The position numbers and the translations under genes were made by a program. Shown here in pieces: positions 52,757-62,828 of a stretch of DNA of 64,000 nucleotides (positions within the stretch are counted from its first letter, which is position 1; each line of letters begins with the position of its first letter). The notes below the pieces were generated by a model. That model was not told the DNA's origin and did no database searches. It saw nothing but the letters and a program-made list of their open reading frames with translations. Location of the stretch: assembly GCA_903862955.1 (NCBI GenBank), contig CAIPAH010000008.1, forward strand, positions 1 through 64,000, in the 5' to 3' direction. The stretch is from an uncultured Opitutia bacterium (lineage in GTDB: Bacteria > Verrucomicrobiota > Verrucomicrobiia > Opitutales > Opitutaceae).

Positions 52757-54375
52757 GCGATACTCCCCCCACTTCGTCCACGACGCCGGCGCGCCTCGCC
52801 CCGGCCCCCTCCGATCCCGCCCTGACGAGCGAGGCGATCAAGCACCTGCGGCACGACCTCCGCACGCCGCTCAACCAGATGATCGGCTACTGCGAGATGA
52901 TCATCGAGACCGTGACGGAAAGCGGCCCGCCCGAGATGCTGGACGACCTGCAGCGTCTCTGCGGCGCCGGCGGCGAGCTCCTTACCGTGCTGAACGAGTC
53001 CCTCGCCCAATGGAAGGTCGAGACCGGCCAGGTTGACCTCATCGGTCTGCGCCGCGCGATGCTCGGCCCGCTCAACGCCTTCGTCGGCTACCGGGACCTT
53101 TGCACCGAGAATGCCCTGCAGCAGGAGCGCAACGAGATCCTGTCCGACCTCGCGAAGATCGACCTCGCGACGAACAATCTCCGCAAGCTGCTCGAGGATG
53201 GCACCTTCGCCCAGCGCAACGCCGCGCTCAGTCAGGCCACGATGGCGCCGTTTCCCACGAGCATCACGGTCGCGCCCATGGCGCCCGCCGCCCCGATCGT
53301 GGGCTCGGCCACCACGCCGGCGATTCCGCCGCGCGGGCGCATCCTCGTGGTCGACGACGAGCCGCTCAACCGCGAGATGCTGCTGCGCCGCCTCGCCAAG
53401 ATGGGCTTCACCACCAATGGCGCGCCGAACGGCCAGGTCGCCTTGGAAATCATGGCGCATGAGCCGTTCGACCTCGTGCTGCTCGACATCATGATGCCCG
53501 TGATGGACGGCTACGAAACCCTCGACCGCCTCAAGGCGGACCGGCGGCTGAAGCACATTCCCGTCGTCATGCTCACCGCGCTCGACGAAGTCGCCAGCAC
53601 CGTCCGTTGCATCGAGGCGGGCGCCGAGGACTACGTTCCCAAGCCCTTCAATCCCGTCATTCTCCGCGCCCGCATCGGCGCCTCGCTGGAAAAAAAGCGC
53701 CTGCGCGACCAGGAGCGCTCGTTCCTCGATGAGATCCAGGCCGAGCGCGCCAAGTCGGAGCGCCTCCTGCTCAACGTGCTGCCCAAGGCCATCGGCGAGC
53801 GCCTCAAGGCCGGCGAGCAGACCATCGTCGACGCCGTGCCTGTCGCCACGGTGATGTTTGCCGACATCGTCGGCTTCACCCGCATCGCCGCCGAGTATCC
53901 CGCGGCCCGCACCGTCAGCCTGCTCAACGAGATTTTTTCGGAGTTCGACGCGCTCAGTGAGCTGGCCCGCGTCGAAAAGATCAAAACGATTGGCGACGCC
54001 TACATGGTCGTCGGCGGCGTGCCGCTGCCGCAGGCGGACCACGCGGTGCGCTGTGCCCGGCTCGCCTTCCACATGCTCGAGGCCATGCGGCGCTTTAATC
54101 TCCGCCATCAGTTCAAATGGCAGATCCGCATCGGCATCCACACCGGCCCGCTCGTCGCCGGCATCATCGGCTCGACGAAGTTTTCCTACGATCTTTGGGG
54201 CGACACGGTGAACATCGCCAGCCGCTTGGAATCCCACGGCGAACCCGACATTCCCCAGGTTTCCCAAGCCACCGCCGACCTGCTCAAGGATCGCTTCGTG
54301 CTCGAGGTGCGCGGTGATGTAGATCTCCGCAACCGGGGCGTCACGAAGACCTATCGCCTGCTGCGCCCGGCCTGA
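52753..54375 (+). CDS. Fusion of histidine-kinase dimerisation-like region, receiver and class III adenylate cyclase
   Basis: The protein has 540 residues with a GTG start. Residues about 25-90 hold LRHDLRTPLNQMIGYCEMII, a HisKA-like box with His34, but no ATPase domain follows. A receiver comes next (VVDDEPLNREMLLRRLAKMG; LLDIMMPVMDG). The C-terminal cyclase domain has VMFADIVGFTRIAA and KTIGDAYMVVGG (metal-binding Asp residues), and DLWGDTVNIASRLE. The Lys and Asp at the base-recognition positions favour ATP over GTP, so it should make cAMP. The orphan His box could accept or give phosphate from the neighbouring kinase. Confidence 0.88.
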   Translation: MSDTPPTSSTTPARLAPAPSDPALTSEAIKHLRHDLRTPLNQMIGYCEMIIETVTESGPPEMLDDLQRLCGAGGELLTVLNESLAQWKVETGQVDLIGLRRAMLGPLNAFVGYRDLCTENALQQERNEILSDLAKIDLATNNLRKLLEDGTFAQRNAALSQATMAPFPTSITVAPMAPAAPIVGSATTPAIPPRGRILVVDDEPLNREMLLRRLAKMGFTTNGAPNGQVALEIMAHEPFDLVLLDIMMPVMDGYETLDRLKADRRLKHIPVVMLTALDEVASTVRCIEAGAEDYVPKPFNPVILRARIGASLEKKRLRDQERSFLDEIQAERAKSERLLLNVLPKAIGERLKAGEQTIVDAVPVATVMFADIVGFTRIAAEYPAARTVSLLNEIFSEFDALSELARVEKIKTIGDAYMVVGGVPLPQADHAVRCARLAFHMLEAMRRFNLRHQFKWQIRIGIHTGPLVAGIIGSTKFSYDLWGDTVNIASRLESHGEPDIPQVSQATADLLKDRFVLEVRGDVDLRNRGVTKTYRLLRPA

Positions 54376-54376
54376 C

Positions 54377-56602
54377 TTAGCTGGACGGCGTCGGCTTTGC
54401 TTCCGTCCACTCGAAGATCAACGTGCAGAGCGGCGGCAGGGTGAAGTTGATTGACTGCGGGTAGCCGTCGCTGACTACGTCCTCCGTCTGGCGTCTGCCC
54501 TCGTTGCCCAGCCCGGTGCCGCCGTAATACTGGCTGTTGGTGTTGATCACCTCGCGCCATGCCCCCGCCCGAGGCACGCCAATGCGGTAGGTGCGCGTTG
54601 CCCCGGAGAAATGCCCGAGGACCAGCAGGAAACTTCCCTCGCCCGGTTCGGTACGCAGGTAGGAAATGATCCCGGCATCGGCATCCTGGCACGAAATCCA
54701 GCGGAAGGACTGCGGGTTGAAGTCCGCCTGCCCGAGCGCCGGCTGGGCGCTATAGAGCCGGTTGAGATCGCGCACCAGAAGCCGCACGCCTTCGTGGTCG
54801 GGATACTGGCAAAGATGCCAGTCGAGACTCGAGTCATGGTTCCACTCCCGCGATTGCGCGAACTCCCCGCCCATGAACAGCAGCTTTTTGCCCGGATACG
54901 CCCACATGTGGGCATAGAGTGCGCGCAGGTTGGCCGCCTTCTCGGCGATGTGCCACGCGCCCATCTTGTAAAGCATCGAGCCTTTCCCGTGCACCACCTC
55001 GTCGTGGGAAAACACCGTCACGAAATTTTCCGCGTATTGGTAAAGCATGCCGAACGTCAGGTCGTTCTGGTGCCATTTGCGGTATACCGACTCCTTGCCG
55101 AAGTAGCGCAGCGTGTCATGCATCCACCCCATGTTCCACTTTAGGTCGAAGCCCAGCCCGCCGTCCGCGACCGGCTTGGTCACTCCGGGGAATGAAGTGC
55201 TCTCCTCCGCAATCATCAGCGCGCCGGGATGATACTGGTGCACGCGCTCATTCACCTGCTTGAGGAAATCGATCGCCTCCAGGTTTTCGCGGCCGCCGTA
55301 TTTGTTCGGAATCCACTGCCCCGCCTCGCGCGAGTAGTCGAGGTAGAGCATGGACGCCACCGCGTCGACCCGCAGGCCGTCCACGTGGTAGCGATCCAGC
55401 CACGCGAGCGCATTCGCGACGAGGAAGCAGCGCACCTCGTTGCGGCCGTAGTTAAAGATCAGCGTGCCCCAGTCCATGTGCGCGCCTTTCCGCGGGTCCG
55501 CATGCTCGTAGAGATGCGTGCCGTCGAACTCCGCCAGCGCGAAGCTGTCCCGCGGGAAATGCGCCGGCACCCAGTCCAGGATGACCCCGATGCCGCGCTG
55601 GTGGAGAAAGTCCACCAGCCAGGCGAAATCCGCCGGCCGCCCGTAGCGGTGAGTCGGCGCAAAGAAACCCGTTACTTGGTAGCCCCACGAGCCGTCGAAG
55701 GGATGTTCCGCCAGCGGCATGAACTCCACGTGCGTGAAACCCATCTCGGTCACGTAATCGGCGAGCACCGGCCCGAGTTCGCGGTAACTCAGCGGGCGGT
55801 TCGCGTCCTCGGGCTTGCGGCGCCACGAGCCCAGGTGCACCTCGTAAATTGAAATCGGCCGGTCGAGCCGGCCCGCTTGCGCCCGGCGCCTTTCCATCCA
55901 CGCGACATCGCTCCAGGCAAACCGGCTCACGTCACAGACGACCGACGCGTTGTTCGGCGGCGCCTCGAAATAGGTGCCATAGGGGTCGGTCTTGAGCCGC
56001 ACCGTGCCCTGCTGGTCGCGGATGGCGAACTTGTAGACCTCGCCCTCCCCCACGCCCGGCACGAACAGCTCCCACACGCCGGAACTGCCCAGCGAGCGCA
56101 TGGGGTGGTAGCGCGAATCCCAGTGGTTGAAGTTGCCGACGAGCGAAACCTGGGTGGCCGACGGTGCCCACACGGCGAACGAGACGCCGTGGACGTCATC
56201 CATCACGCGGACCTGCGCGCCGAGTTTTTCATAGATCCGATGCTCGTTGCCTTCGTTGAACAGGTAGAGGTCTTGCGCGCCCAAGGTCGGCAGGAAGGAA
56301 TACGGATCGAAGAACTGGCGCAGTTCGCCCCCGGGCCGCGTTGTCCGCAACTGATAGCGGAACACCGCCGGGCGCTTGGGGATGAAGACCTCGAACAGCC
56401 CCGCCGGGTTCACCGCGGTCATCGGCCACGCCTGGCCGCTGGCCAAATCCACCACGGCGCAGGTCTCTGCATGGCTCAGGAGCGCGCGGACAACGACACC
56501 CGCGCTGCGACCTTTCGTGTGCGGATGCATCCCCAGCACGGAATGGGGAGCCGCATGGCGGCCCTGCAGAAGAGCTTGGAGGTCAGTCTGGGAGAGAATC
56601 AC
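54377..56602 (-). CDS. glgB: 1,4-alpha-glucan branching enzyme
   Basis: This enzyme makes alpha-1,6 branches in glycogen. It has 741 residues, the GH13 long form with two N-terminal carbohydrate-binding/immunoglobulin-like domains (HSVLGMHPHTKGRSAGVVVR and VSFAVWAPSATQVSLVGNFN). Catalytic motifs are GLRVDAVASMLYLDYSR (nucleophile Asp), MIAEESTSFPGVTKP (acid Glu) and VFSHDEVVHGKGSMLYKM (His-Asp). It is convergent with the cyclase gene and starts at a GTG 46 bases after the ppc stop. Other glg genes are not in this window. Confidence 0.95.
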   Translation of the reverse strand: MILSQTDLQALLQGRHAAPHSVLGMHPHTKGRSAGVVVRALLSHAETCAVVDLASGQAWPMTAVNPAGLFEVFIPKRPAVFRYQLRTTRPGGELRQFFDPYSFLPTLGAQDLYLFNEGNEHRIYEKLGAQVRVMDDVHGVSFAVWAPSATQVSLVGNFNHWDSRYHPMRSLGSSGVWELFVPGVGEGEVYKFAIRDQQGTVRLKTDPYGTYFEAPPNNASVVCDVSRFAWSDVAWMERRRAQAGRLDRPISIYEVHLGSWRRKPEDANRPLSYRELGPVLADYVTEMGFTHVEFMPLAEHPFDGSWGYQVTGFFAPTHRYGRPADFAWLVDFLHQRGIGVILDWVPAHFPRDSFALAEFDGTHLYEHADPRKGAHMDWGTLIFNYGRNEVRCFLVANALAWLDRYHVDGLRVDAVASMLYLDYSREAGQWIPNKYGGRENLEAIDFLKQVNERVHQYHPGALMIAEESTSFPGVTKPVADGGLGFDLKWNMGWMHDTLRYFGKESVYRKWHQNDLTFGMLYQYAENFVTVFSHDEVVHGKGSMLYKMGAWHIAEKAANLRALYAHMWAYPGKKLLFMGGEFAQSREWNHDSSLDWHLCQYPDHEGVRLLVRDLNRLYSAQPALGQADFNPQSFRWISCQDADAGIISYLRTEPGEGSFLLVLGHFSGATRTYRIGVPRAGAWREVINTNSQYYGGTGLGNEGRRQTEDVVSDGYPQSINFTLPPLCTLIFEWTEAKPTPSS

Positions 56603-56648
56603 GCGGGCCGGTGGTTACCGCCACGGTGGGCCAGACGCACGCCCCGGT

Positions 56649-59372
56649 CTAGCCCGTATTTTTCAAGCCGCCGCTGATGCCGTTGATCGTAAGCTCGATC
56701 ACCGAGCGAACCGCGTCGGCTTCGCTGGCCGGCATCTTCCGATCATGGCGCAGGCGCCGGAGCATTTCCACCTGCAGATAATTCAGCGGATCGATGTAGG
56801 GATTCCGCAATTGCACCGACCGACGCAGCACGGGTTCGCGGGCCAGCAGCTGGCGTTGTCCCGTCACGGCCAGGATCGCCGACTCGGTCCGGGCAAATTC
56901 CGCCTCGAGCAGCCCGCCAATGCGACGCCGGATCTTGGCGTCCTCCACCAGCCCGGCATAGAGCGCGGCGATGCCCATGTCGGCCTTCCGCATCGTGAGT
57001 TGTGCGTTGTCAATCAGCGTGGCGAAAAACGGCCACTGCGCGTGCATTTCCCGCAGCATCCGCCGTCCCACGGGGCCGCGGTCGAGTACCGCGTGGAGCG
57101 CAGTGCCGAGGCCGAACCACCCGGGAAAATTGAAGCGGCTCTGCATCCAGGAAAACACCCACGGGATTGCCCGCAGGTCCGACACGGACTGCGTGGCGCG
57201 GCGATATGTCGGGCGCGACCCGAGCTTGAGGTTGCTGATCTCGTCGATGGGCGTCGCCTGCCGCCAGAAAACGAGGAATTCGGGATCGTCGTGCACCAGC
57301 CCCCGATACGCCGCAAAACCCGCGTCGCTCATCGCCGCCATGGCCTCGCGCCAGGCGTCCGGCACCACCGTCGTGACCTCCGCCGCGTGCGTCCCGAGCA
57401 TCACGCCGTAGGCCATCTGCTCCAGGATGCGGTGCGCCAAATCGGGGTCATGATAACGCGTGGAGAGCACTTCGCCCTGCTCCGTCACCCGGATGCTGCC
57501 GTCGCCCAGGCCGGCCGGCTGCGCGAGGATCGCCTTCGCCGCCGGCCCGCCGCCGCGCGCGATGCTGCCGCCGCGACCGTGGAAAAACGTCAGCCGCACC
57601 CCACGCTCCGCGCACACGCGCGCGATCGACTCCTGCGCCCGGTAAAGCGCCCAGTTCGCCGTGAGATAGCCGCAATCCTTGTTCGAATCCGAGTAACCCA
57701 GCATCACATGCTGGTGCTCCGGGGCGCGGCGACCCGGCAGCGCAAAGAGTGACGCGAGAATCTCGGGCGCCCGCTCCAAGTCGTCGAGCGTCTCGAACAG
57801 CGGCGCCACCGGCAGCGCGGCGCCGGTGAGTTTCTGCAGCAACTCCACCTCCAGCACGTCCGAAACGCCGTCCGTCATGCTGATCACGTAGATGCCCAAC
57901 GCCGCCGGTCCGACCGTTTCCACCGCCCGCGCGGCCAGCGCGAGCGGGTCGAGCACATGCCGCGTCGCCGCCGTGAATTTTTCCCGCATCCGCGCGGCCA
58001 GCGGCTTGGCGTCGACAATCGCGACCAGCAGCAGCTTGGTCTTCTCACTTTCGGTCAACCGCGGATAAAAGGGCTGGCCCAGGACTTCGGCGACGGCGGC
58101 TTCGTGCAGGGATGAGTGCTGCCGCAGGTCCAAGCGGGCCGTGTGCAGCCCGAAGACATCCAGCTGGTCACGCATCGTCCGCAATTCCCCGCCGGTCAAG
58201 AGCTCGCCCTTGCCCGCCAAGAGGCTCGTGCGAATCGTCTCCAGCGTGTCCGCAATCGTCGCGACATTCAGGCACGCACCCGTCGTCGCATCGGCGGCGA
58301 GGAGGCTCCCGTCCTGCACCTCGCCGACCGCCTGGGTCAGGCGCTCGCGGAGGATGCCGAGTAACAAGCGGTAGGGCTCGTGGGGATAGCGTTTGCCGAG
58401 CTCCTCGAGGTGACGCGAGAGGTGCAGGTTGTCGCTCAGTTCCTTCCGCAGCCCCGGCACCACGACGTCGCGCCGGTCGCTCACACTCAACGTGCGGGCC
58501 AGCTCGCGCGCAGCGAGACGCAGCTTCTGAATCGCCAGGCGTCGATGCAGCAGCAGCACCTCCGCGGTCACGGCGGCCGTCACATTCGGGTTTCCATCGC
58601 GATCACCACCCATCCAGGAACCGAACGCCAGCCAGCGCCGGGGCGGGCGGACTTCCGGGTAGTGCCGCGCCAGGGCACGCTCCAAGTCGATCTGCAGCCG
58701 TGGCACCGTCGCGTAGAGCGTCGTGTCGAAATACCACAGCCCGGTGCGCGCCTCATCCGTCACCTCGGGACGCGACGCCCGGCTGCGATCCGTCAGCCAG
58801 AGCGAGGCGATTTCGCGCTGCACGCAGTCCGGGTCCAGCACGCCCGTGTCCTCGACCAACTCCGGTTGCGCCCGCGCGCGGAGAATTCCGCCCAGGCGCT
58901 GGAGTTTGGTTAGGAGCGTGCGGCGTTTTGCCTCGGTCGGGTGCGCCGTGAAAACCAGCTCGATCGCCAGTCGGTCCACGAGGCGCTGCATCGCGCCGGA
59001 GTCCACCCCGCGCGCCTTCAGCTCCATCACCGCCGCCTCGATGGATTCGCGGATGGGCGCGGCGGCCGCAGCGTCTTCCAGCCGCGCCGCCCGCCGGCGA
59101 CGGAGCAGCGTCACGCGAAAATTTTCCTCCGCAAGGTTAACCAGCTCGAAATAGAGCGTGAAGGCCATCGCCTGGTTGAACGCATCCACCGGCGCCAGCG
59201 CCGCCACGGCCGCGCCCAACTGGCGGTCCGCAGTGGTGTCTCCGGCGCGGCGGGCCTTGGCCAGGCGGCGCAGCGTCTCGACGGTGTCGAATGTCCCCTG
59301 CCCTTCGATCCGCACGATCACCCGGCCTAACGCCTGGCCCAGCTCGCGGATGTCGACGCCCAGCCGGTTCAT
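56649..59372 (-). CDS. ppc: Phosphoenolpyruvate carboxylase
   Basis: This enzyme carboxylates PEP to oxaloacetate, refilling the TCA cycle. Starting at ATG 59372 the protein has 907 residues, close to the E. coli 883. Signatures seen are VFTAHPTEAKRR with the catalytic His, VMLGYSDSNKDCGYLTANW, the FHGRGGSIARGGGPAAKA glycine-rich loop, and the C-terminal ELTINGISGGLKNTG ending in the Gly tail. The frame is open to 59459, but the first residues there show no family similarity. It is divergent from the lptD-like gene across 155 bases. glgB follows in the same direction. Confidence 0.96.
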   Translation of the reverse strand: MNRLGVDIRELGQALGRVIVRIEGQGTFDTVETLRRLAKARRAGDTTADRQLGAAVAALAPVDAFNQAMAFTLYFELVNLAEENFRVTLLRRRRAARLEDAAAAAPIRESIEAAVMELKARGVDSGAMQRLVDRLAIELVFTAHPTEAKRRTLLTKLQRLGGILRARAQPELVEDTGVLDPDCVQREIASLWLTDRSRASRPEVTDEARTGLWYFDTTLYATVPRLQIDLERALARHYPEVRPPRRWLAFGSWMGGDRDGNPNVTAAVTAEVLLLHRRLAIQKLRLAARELARTLSVSDRRDVVVPGLRKELSDNLHLSRHLEELGKRYPHEPYRLLLGILRERLTQAVGEVQDGSLLAADATTGACLNVATIADTLETIRTSLLAGKGELLTGGELRTMRDQLDVFGLHTARLDLRQHSSLHEAAVAEVLGQPFYPRLTESEKTKLLLVAIVDAKPLAARMREKFTAATRHVLDPLALAARAVETVGPAALGIYVISMTDGVSDVLEVELLQKLTGAALPVAPLFETLDDLERAPEILASLFALPGRRAPEHQHVMLGYSDSNKDCGYLTANWALYRAQESIARVCAERGVRLTFFHGRGGSIARGGGPAAKAILAQPAGLGDGSIRVTEQGEVLSTRYHDPDLAHRILEQMAYGVMLGTHAAEVTTVVPDAWREAMAAMSDAGFAAYRGLVHDDPEFLVFWRQATPIDEISNLKLGSRPTYRRATQSVSDLRAIPWVFSWMQSRFNFPGWFGLGTALHAVLDRGPVGRRMLREMHAQWPFFATLIDNAQLTMRKADMGIAALYAGLVEDAKIRRRIGGLLEAEFARTESAILAVTGQRQLLAREPVLRRSVQLRNPYIDPLNYLQVEMLRRLRHDRKMPASEADAVRSVIELTINGISGGLKNTG

Positions 59373-59527
59373 TTCGCGAAGGGCACTTGTGCGGCGTGGT
59401 CGGTGTCGGGACATGTGGGCGCCGAACGATGGGACCGCCCTCCACCATGCAAAAGCCAAAAATGTGTCACGTCCCGCCCCGACGCGGAGGCTTGCTTGCG
59501 CGCGCCGCGCCGACTTTGCTGCGCGCC

Positions 59528-61615
59528 GTGACCCGCCGCCTGTTCCTCGCGCTCTGCGCCCCCTTTCTCGCCCTCCTGCCGCTCGTGCAGGCGGCCGACA
59601 AGTCGCAGATGGTGTTCACGAGCGACCAGCCGACGTATTTCGACGGCCGGACGAAGGAAGCGGTCGGCATTGGCAACGCCCAGCTGACCTACGGCGAACT
59701 GCTGCTGACCGCGGACGAAATCCGCTACAACACCGTCACGAAAGTCGCCGTCGCCCGCGGTCACGCCATCCTCACGCAGGGTGCCCGTCGATTGCTCGCG
59801 GAAACAATCACCTACCGCCTGATGGACGGCACCTACGACGTGCAGGATCTCCGGATGGGGGAATTCCCGCTCAATATCACGGGCGCCAGCGCGACCGGCG
59901 ACAAGCACGCCATCACTCTCACCGAGGCTCGTGCCACGTTTCACGAGCCGGGACCGTTCGTGCCGACGCTGCGCGCCGATCGGCTGATCTATTCGCCGGG
60001 CCAACGGCTCCAAGCCGAAGGCGCCAGCGCCGGCATCGGCTCGGTTCGGCCGGTCATCTTCAGCCTGTTTCAGCAGAATCTCCAGGAACCCATTCTCTCC
60101 TACGTCTCGCTGACCGCCGGCTACCGGGCCTCCTTGGGCGCCTACCTCGAAACGGGCCTGCATCTCCCGGTCGCCGATGGCTTCAAGTTCGGCGCGGACC
60201 TCGGGATTTACACAGCCCGCGGTATCATGATTGGGCCGGCGGCCAACTACGGCAGCATTTCGGGTGACTCGTCGGTTCAGGGCATCATCCGGTCGGGCTA
60301 CATCCACGACCACGGCGACCGGCTCACCGACGTTGTGGGGAACCCGGTCCCGGCGGACCGCAGCTACCTCGAATGGGAACACATGCAGCAAATCGGCGAG
60401 AACCTGACCCTCGTCGGGGAATTCAACTATTGGCGGGACTCGGAAATCCTCCGCGACTTCCGGCCCAAGGAATTCTTCTCGGTGCAGCAGCCCGACAGCT
60501 TCCTCGAGTCGGTTTACAGCGGGAATAACTACCTCGCGTCCGCCTTCGTGCGCGTCCAACCCAACAACTACCAGTCGGTCCAGCAGCGCCTCCCGGAAGT
60601 GCGTTTCGACGTGCTGCCCACCGCCATCGGCTTGGGCTTCTACGAGCGAGTGAATGCCAGCGTCGCCGTCCTGCGCGATGATCCGCCCGCCGGTGGCCCG
60701 ACACTCGTCAGCGACCGCTACGACGCCTTCTACTCGCTCAGCCGGGCGTTCGCGCCCCAGCCGTGGCTGAGCTTCACCCCCGTCGTCGGCGGGCGCTTCA
60801 CCTACTACGACAAGGCCACCGGCGGCCAGAGCACCTACACGCGGACGCTGGGCGAAGCCGGCTTCGATCTGGCGATGCGCTCCAGCGCCGTCTGGGACTA
60901 CAAGAACGAGGCGTGGGGCATCGACGGCCTGCGTCACCTCATGACCCCGCGACTCATTTACCGCTACATTCCCGAGGCGGACAAAGGCCAGCCCTACATC
61001 CCGCCCATCGACCGCCAAACGTTCACCACCTATCTGCCGCCGCTCGACCTCGGGGACGTGCGCAACATCGACCAGCTGCACGCCACCAACACCGCGCGGC
61101 TCGAAATCGACAACACGCTCCAAACGCGGGACCCGATTTACGGCTCGCGCGACCTGGTCGTCCTGAATTTTGCCGACGACTTCCACCTCAACCGCAAGGC
61201 CGGCGATCCCGACGTTTCCGATCTGCACGCCGAGTTCGCCTTCATGCCCGCGCGCTGGCTGCAATACGACATCTACACGACGTTCGCCCCGCAGACCTTC
61301 ACATTGTCGGAGTTCAACTCCGGCTTCACGATCCACGACGGCGACCAGTGGTCGGTGCGGCTCTCCAACAATTTTCTGCGGCACCAACTGGATGACGTCT
61401 TCATCGAGGGTCGGTGGCGCCTGAACGAGGCCTACGAAGCGATCGGGCGCCTCCAGTATGATTTCCACACCGAGCGCTTCAACGAGCAGTTCTACGGCGT
61501 GCGGCAAAACCTGTCCAACATGTGGGTCGTGGAATACGCGGTGACGCTCTACGACGGACCCCGGCGCGAGAGCCGCTTCGGCTTCAACGTCCAGGTGCAG
61601 GCGCTCAGTTTCTGA
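59528..61615 (+). CDS. LptD/OstA-like outer-membrane lipopolysaccharide-assembly protein
   Basis: The 695-residue protein starts at GTG 59528; the frame extends upstream to 59291. The signal peptide VTRRLFLALCAPFLALLPLVQAADK follows the start directly. Residues about 25-190 form an OstA/LptA-like beta-jellyroll (NAQLTYGELLLTADEIRYNT; KVAVARGHAILTQGARRL), and the rest is a beta-barrel-like domain ending QVQALSF with the C-terminal Phe. LptD inserts lipopolysaccharide in the outer leaflet. It is shorter than E. coli LptD (784), but that is common outside Proteobacteria. The absence of clear paired cysteines leaves the exact family open. Confidence 0.75.
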   Translation: MTRRLFLALCAPFLALLPLVQAADKSQMVFTSDQPTYFDGRTKEAVGIGNAQLTYGELLLTADEIRYNTVTKVAVARGHAILTQGARRLLAETITYRLMDGTYDVQDLRMGEFPLNITGASATGDKHAITLTEARATFHEPGPFVPTLRADRLIYSPGQRLQAEGASAGIGSVRPVIFSLFQQNLQEPILSYVSLTAGYRASLGAYLETGLHLPVADGFKFGADLGIYTARGIMIGPAANYGSISGDSSVQGIIRSGYIHDHGDRLTDVVGNPVPADRSYLEWEHMQQIGENLTLVGEFNYWRDSEILRDFRPKEFFSVQQPDSFLESVYSGNNYLASAFVRVQPNNYQSVQQRLPEVRFDVLPTAIGLGFYERVNASVAVLRDDPPAGGPTLVSDRYDAFYSLSRAFAPQPWLSFTPVVGGRFTYYDKATGGQSTYTRTLGEAGFDLAMRSSAVWDYKNEAWGIDGLRHLMTPRLIYRYIPEADKGQPYIPPIDRQTFTTYLPPLDLGDVRNIDQLHATNTARLEIDNTLQTRDPIYGSRDLVVLNFADDFHLNRKAGDPDVSDLHAEFAFMPARWLQYDIYTTFAPQTFTLSEFNSGFTIHDGDQWSVRLSNNFLRHQLDDVFIEGRWRLNEAYEAIGRLQYDFHTERFNEQFYGVRQNLSNMWVVEYAVTLYDGPRRESRFGFNVQVQALSF

Positions 61616-61628
61616 GCCCCGTGCTGCG

Positions 61629-62828
61629 ATGAGCGTCGCGACCAGCCAGCAGCAGGTCTTCCTGCGCCTGCTCCGCCAGCTGGCGCCGCACTGGCGCCGG
61701 GACGCCGCCCTGCCGCGCCGGATCCAGCAGCTCCTCTCCGGCGAGCGTTCCTTCGGCTCCCGCGATCGCCGGCTCTACCGCGAACTGCTTTACACCACGC
61801 TGCGCTACTTGCCATGGATCGAGCCTGACCTCGAGCGCGAACCCGCGCGCGTCGTCAAGATCGTCGCGTGGCTGGCCGCGGACACGCGCGACACCCGCGC
61901 CTACCGCGAGGAAACCTGCGCCGACTGGCCCACGCTGTCCTCGCTCGCGGAACGCGCCAGCTTTCTCAAGGCCCATCCGGAGACGCTTCTTCCCGCGTGG
62001 TTTCGCGACGACTGCCCCGAGATTTTCACCCCCACCGAGCTCGCCGCCCAGCTAGCGCGGGCGCCGATCTGGCTCCGGCTCCAAACAGAACGGCCCGAGG
62101 ACGTCCGCAGCGAATTCGAGGCAGTCGATTGGCGCATCAAGGAGGCTCCCGCACTTCCTTCGGCTTGGCGAATTCTCGGCGACGGGGACGCCACAAAATC
62201 CAAAGCCTACACCCGCGGGCTGATCGAGATCCAGGACCTCGGTTCGCAACTCGTGCTGGAGAGCGTCGGCATCGAGGACGGCGAACACTGGCTCGACGCC
62301 TGCGCCGGCGCCGGCGGCAAGACCCTGCAGCTGGCCCGCCTCCTCGGCGGGGACGGGTCCGTTGATGCCCACGATATTCGCGCGACCGCCCTCGACGAAC
62401 TGCTCTCGCGCGCCGAGCGTGCGGAGCTCGAGAACGTCCGCACGGTCGACGCCCCGGAACCGGCCGCCTACGACGGCGTGCTTGTGGACGCGCCCTGCAG
62501 CGGCTCCGGCACGTGGCGGCGCTCCCCGCACCTGAAGTGGACCACCACGCCCGCGCAGATCGGTGAAAAAGCGTGGCTGCAGCAAACCCTCCTGGCTAAA
62601 TTTGCCGGCAACGTCCGCCCCGGAGGCCGCCTGGTTTACGCAACCTGCTCCCTGAGTCCGCAGGAGAACGCCCGCGTCGTGGACGCCTTTCTGGCCGCCC
62701 ACCCGGAATTCCAGTCGGTGCCCTTGGCGCGGAACTTCGGCTTCATCCCGGTGCAGAATGCGATCACCCTCCTGCCGGCGCGCCATGACACGGACGGCTT
62801 CTTTGTCGCGTCGCTCCGGCGGCGGTGA
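61629..62828 (+). CDS. RsmB/NOP2-family rRNA cytosine-C5 methyltransferase
   Basis: The protein has 399 residues. The C-terminal catalytic domain has the SAM loop HWLDACAGAGGKTLQLARLLGG, the motif IV DAPCSGSGTWRRSPHLKW with one active-site Cys, and the motif VI region RLVYATCSLSPQENARVV with the other. The N-terminal part is a NusB-like helical region. RsmB methylates C967 of 16S rRNA; other members of the family modify other sites, so the exact target is not certain. scpA overlaps its end by four bases (GTGA). Confidence 0.9.
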   Translation: MSVATSQQQVFLRLLRQLAPHWRRDAALPRRIQQLLSGERSFGSRDRRLYRELLYTTLRYLPWIEPDLEREPARVVKIVAWLAADTRDTRAYREETCADWPTLSSLAERASFLKAHPETLLPAWFRDDCPEIFTPTELAAQLARAPIWLRLQTERPEDVRSEFEAVDWRIKEAPALPSAWRILGDGDATKSKAYTRGLIEIQDLGSQLVLESVGIEDGEHWLDACAGAGGKTLQLARLLGGDGSVDAHDIRATALDELLSRAERAELENVRTVDAPEPAAYDGVLVDAPCSGSGTWRRSPHLKWTTTPAQIGEKAWLQQTLLAKFAGNVRPGGRLVYATCSLSPQENARVVDAFLAAHPEFQSVPLARNFGFIPVQNAITLLPARHDTDGFFVASLRRR

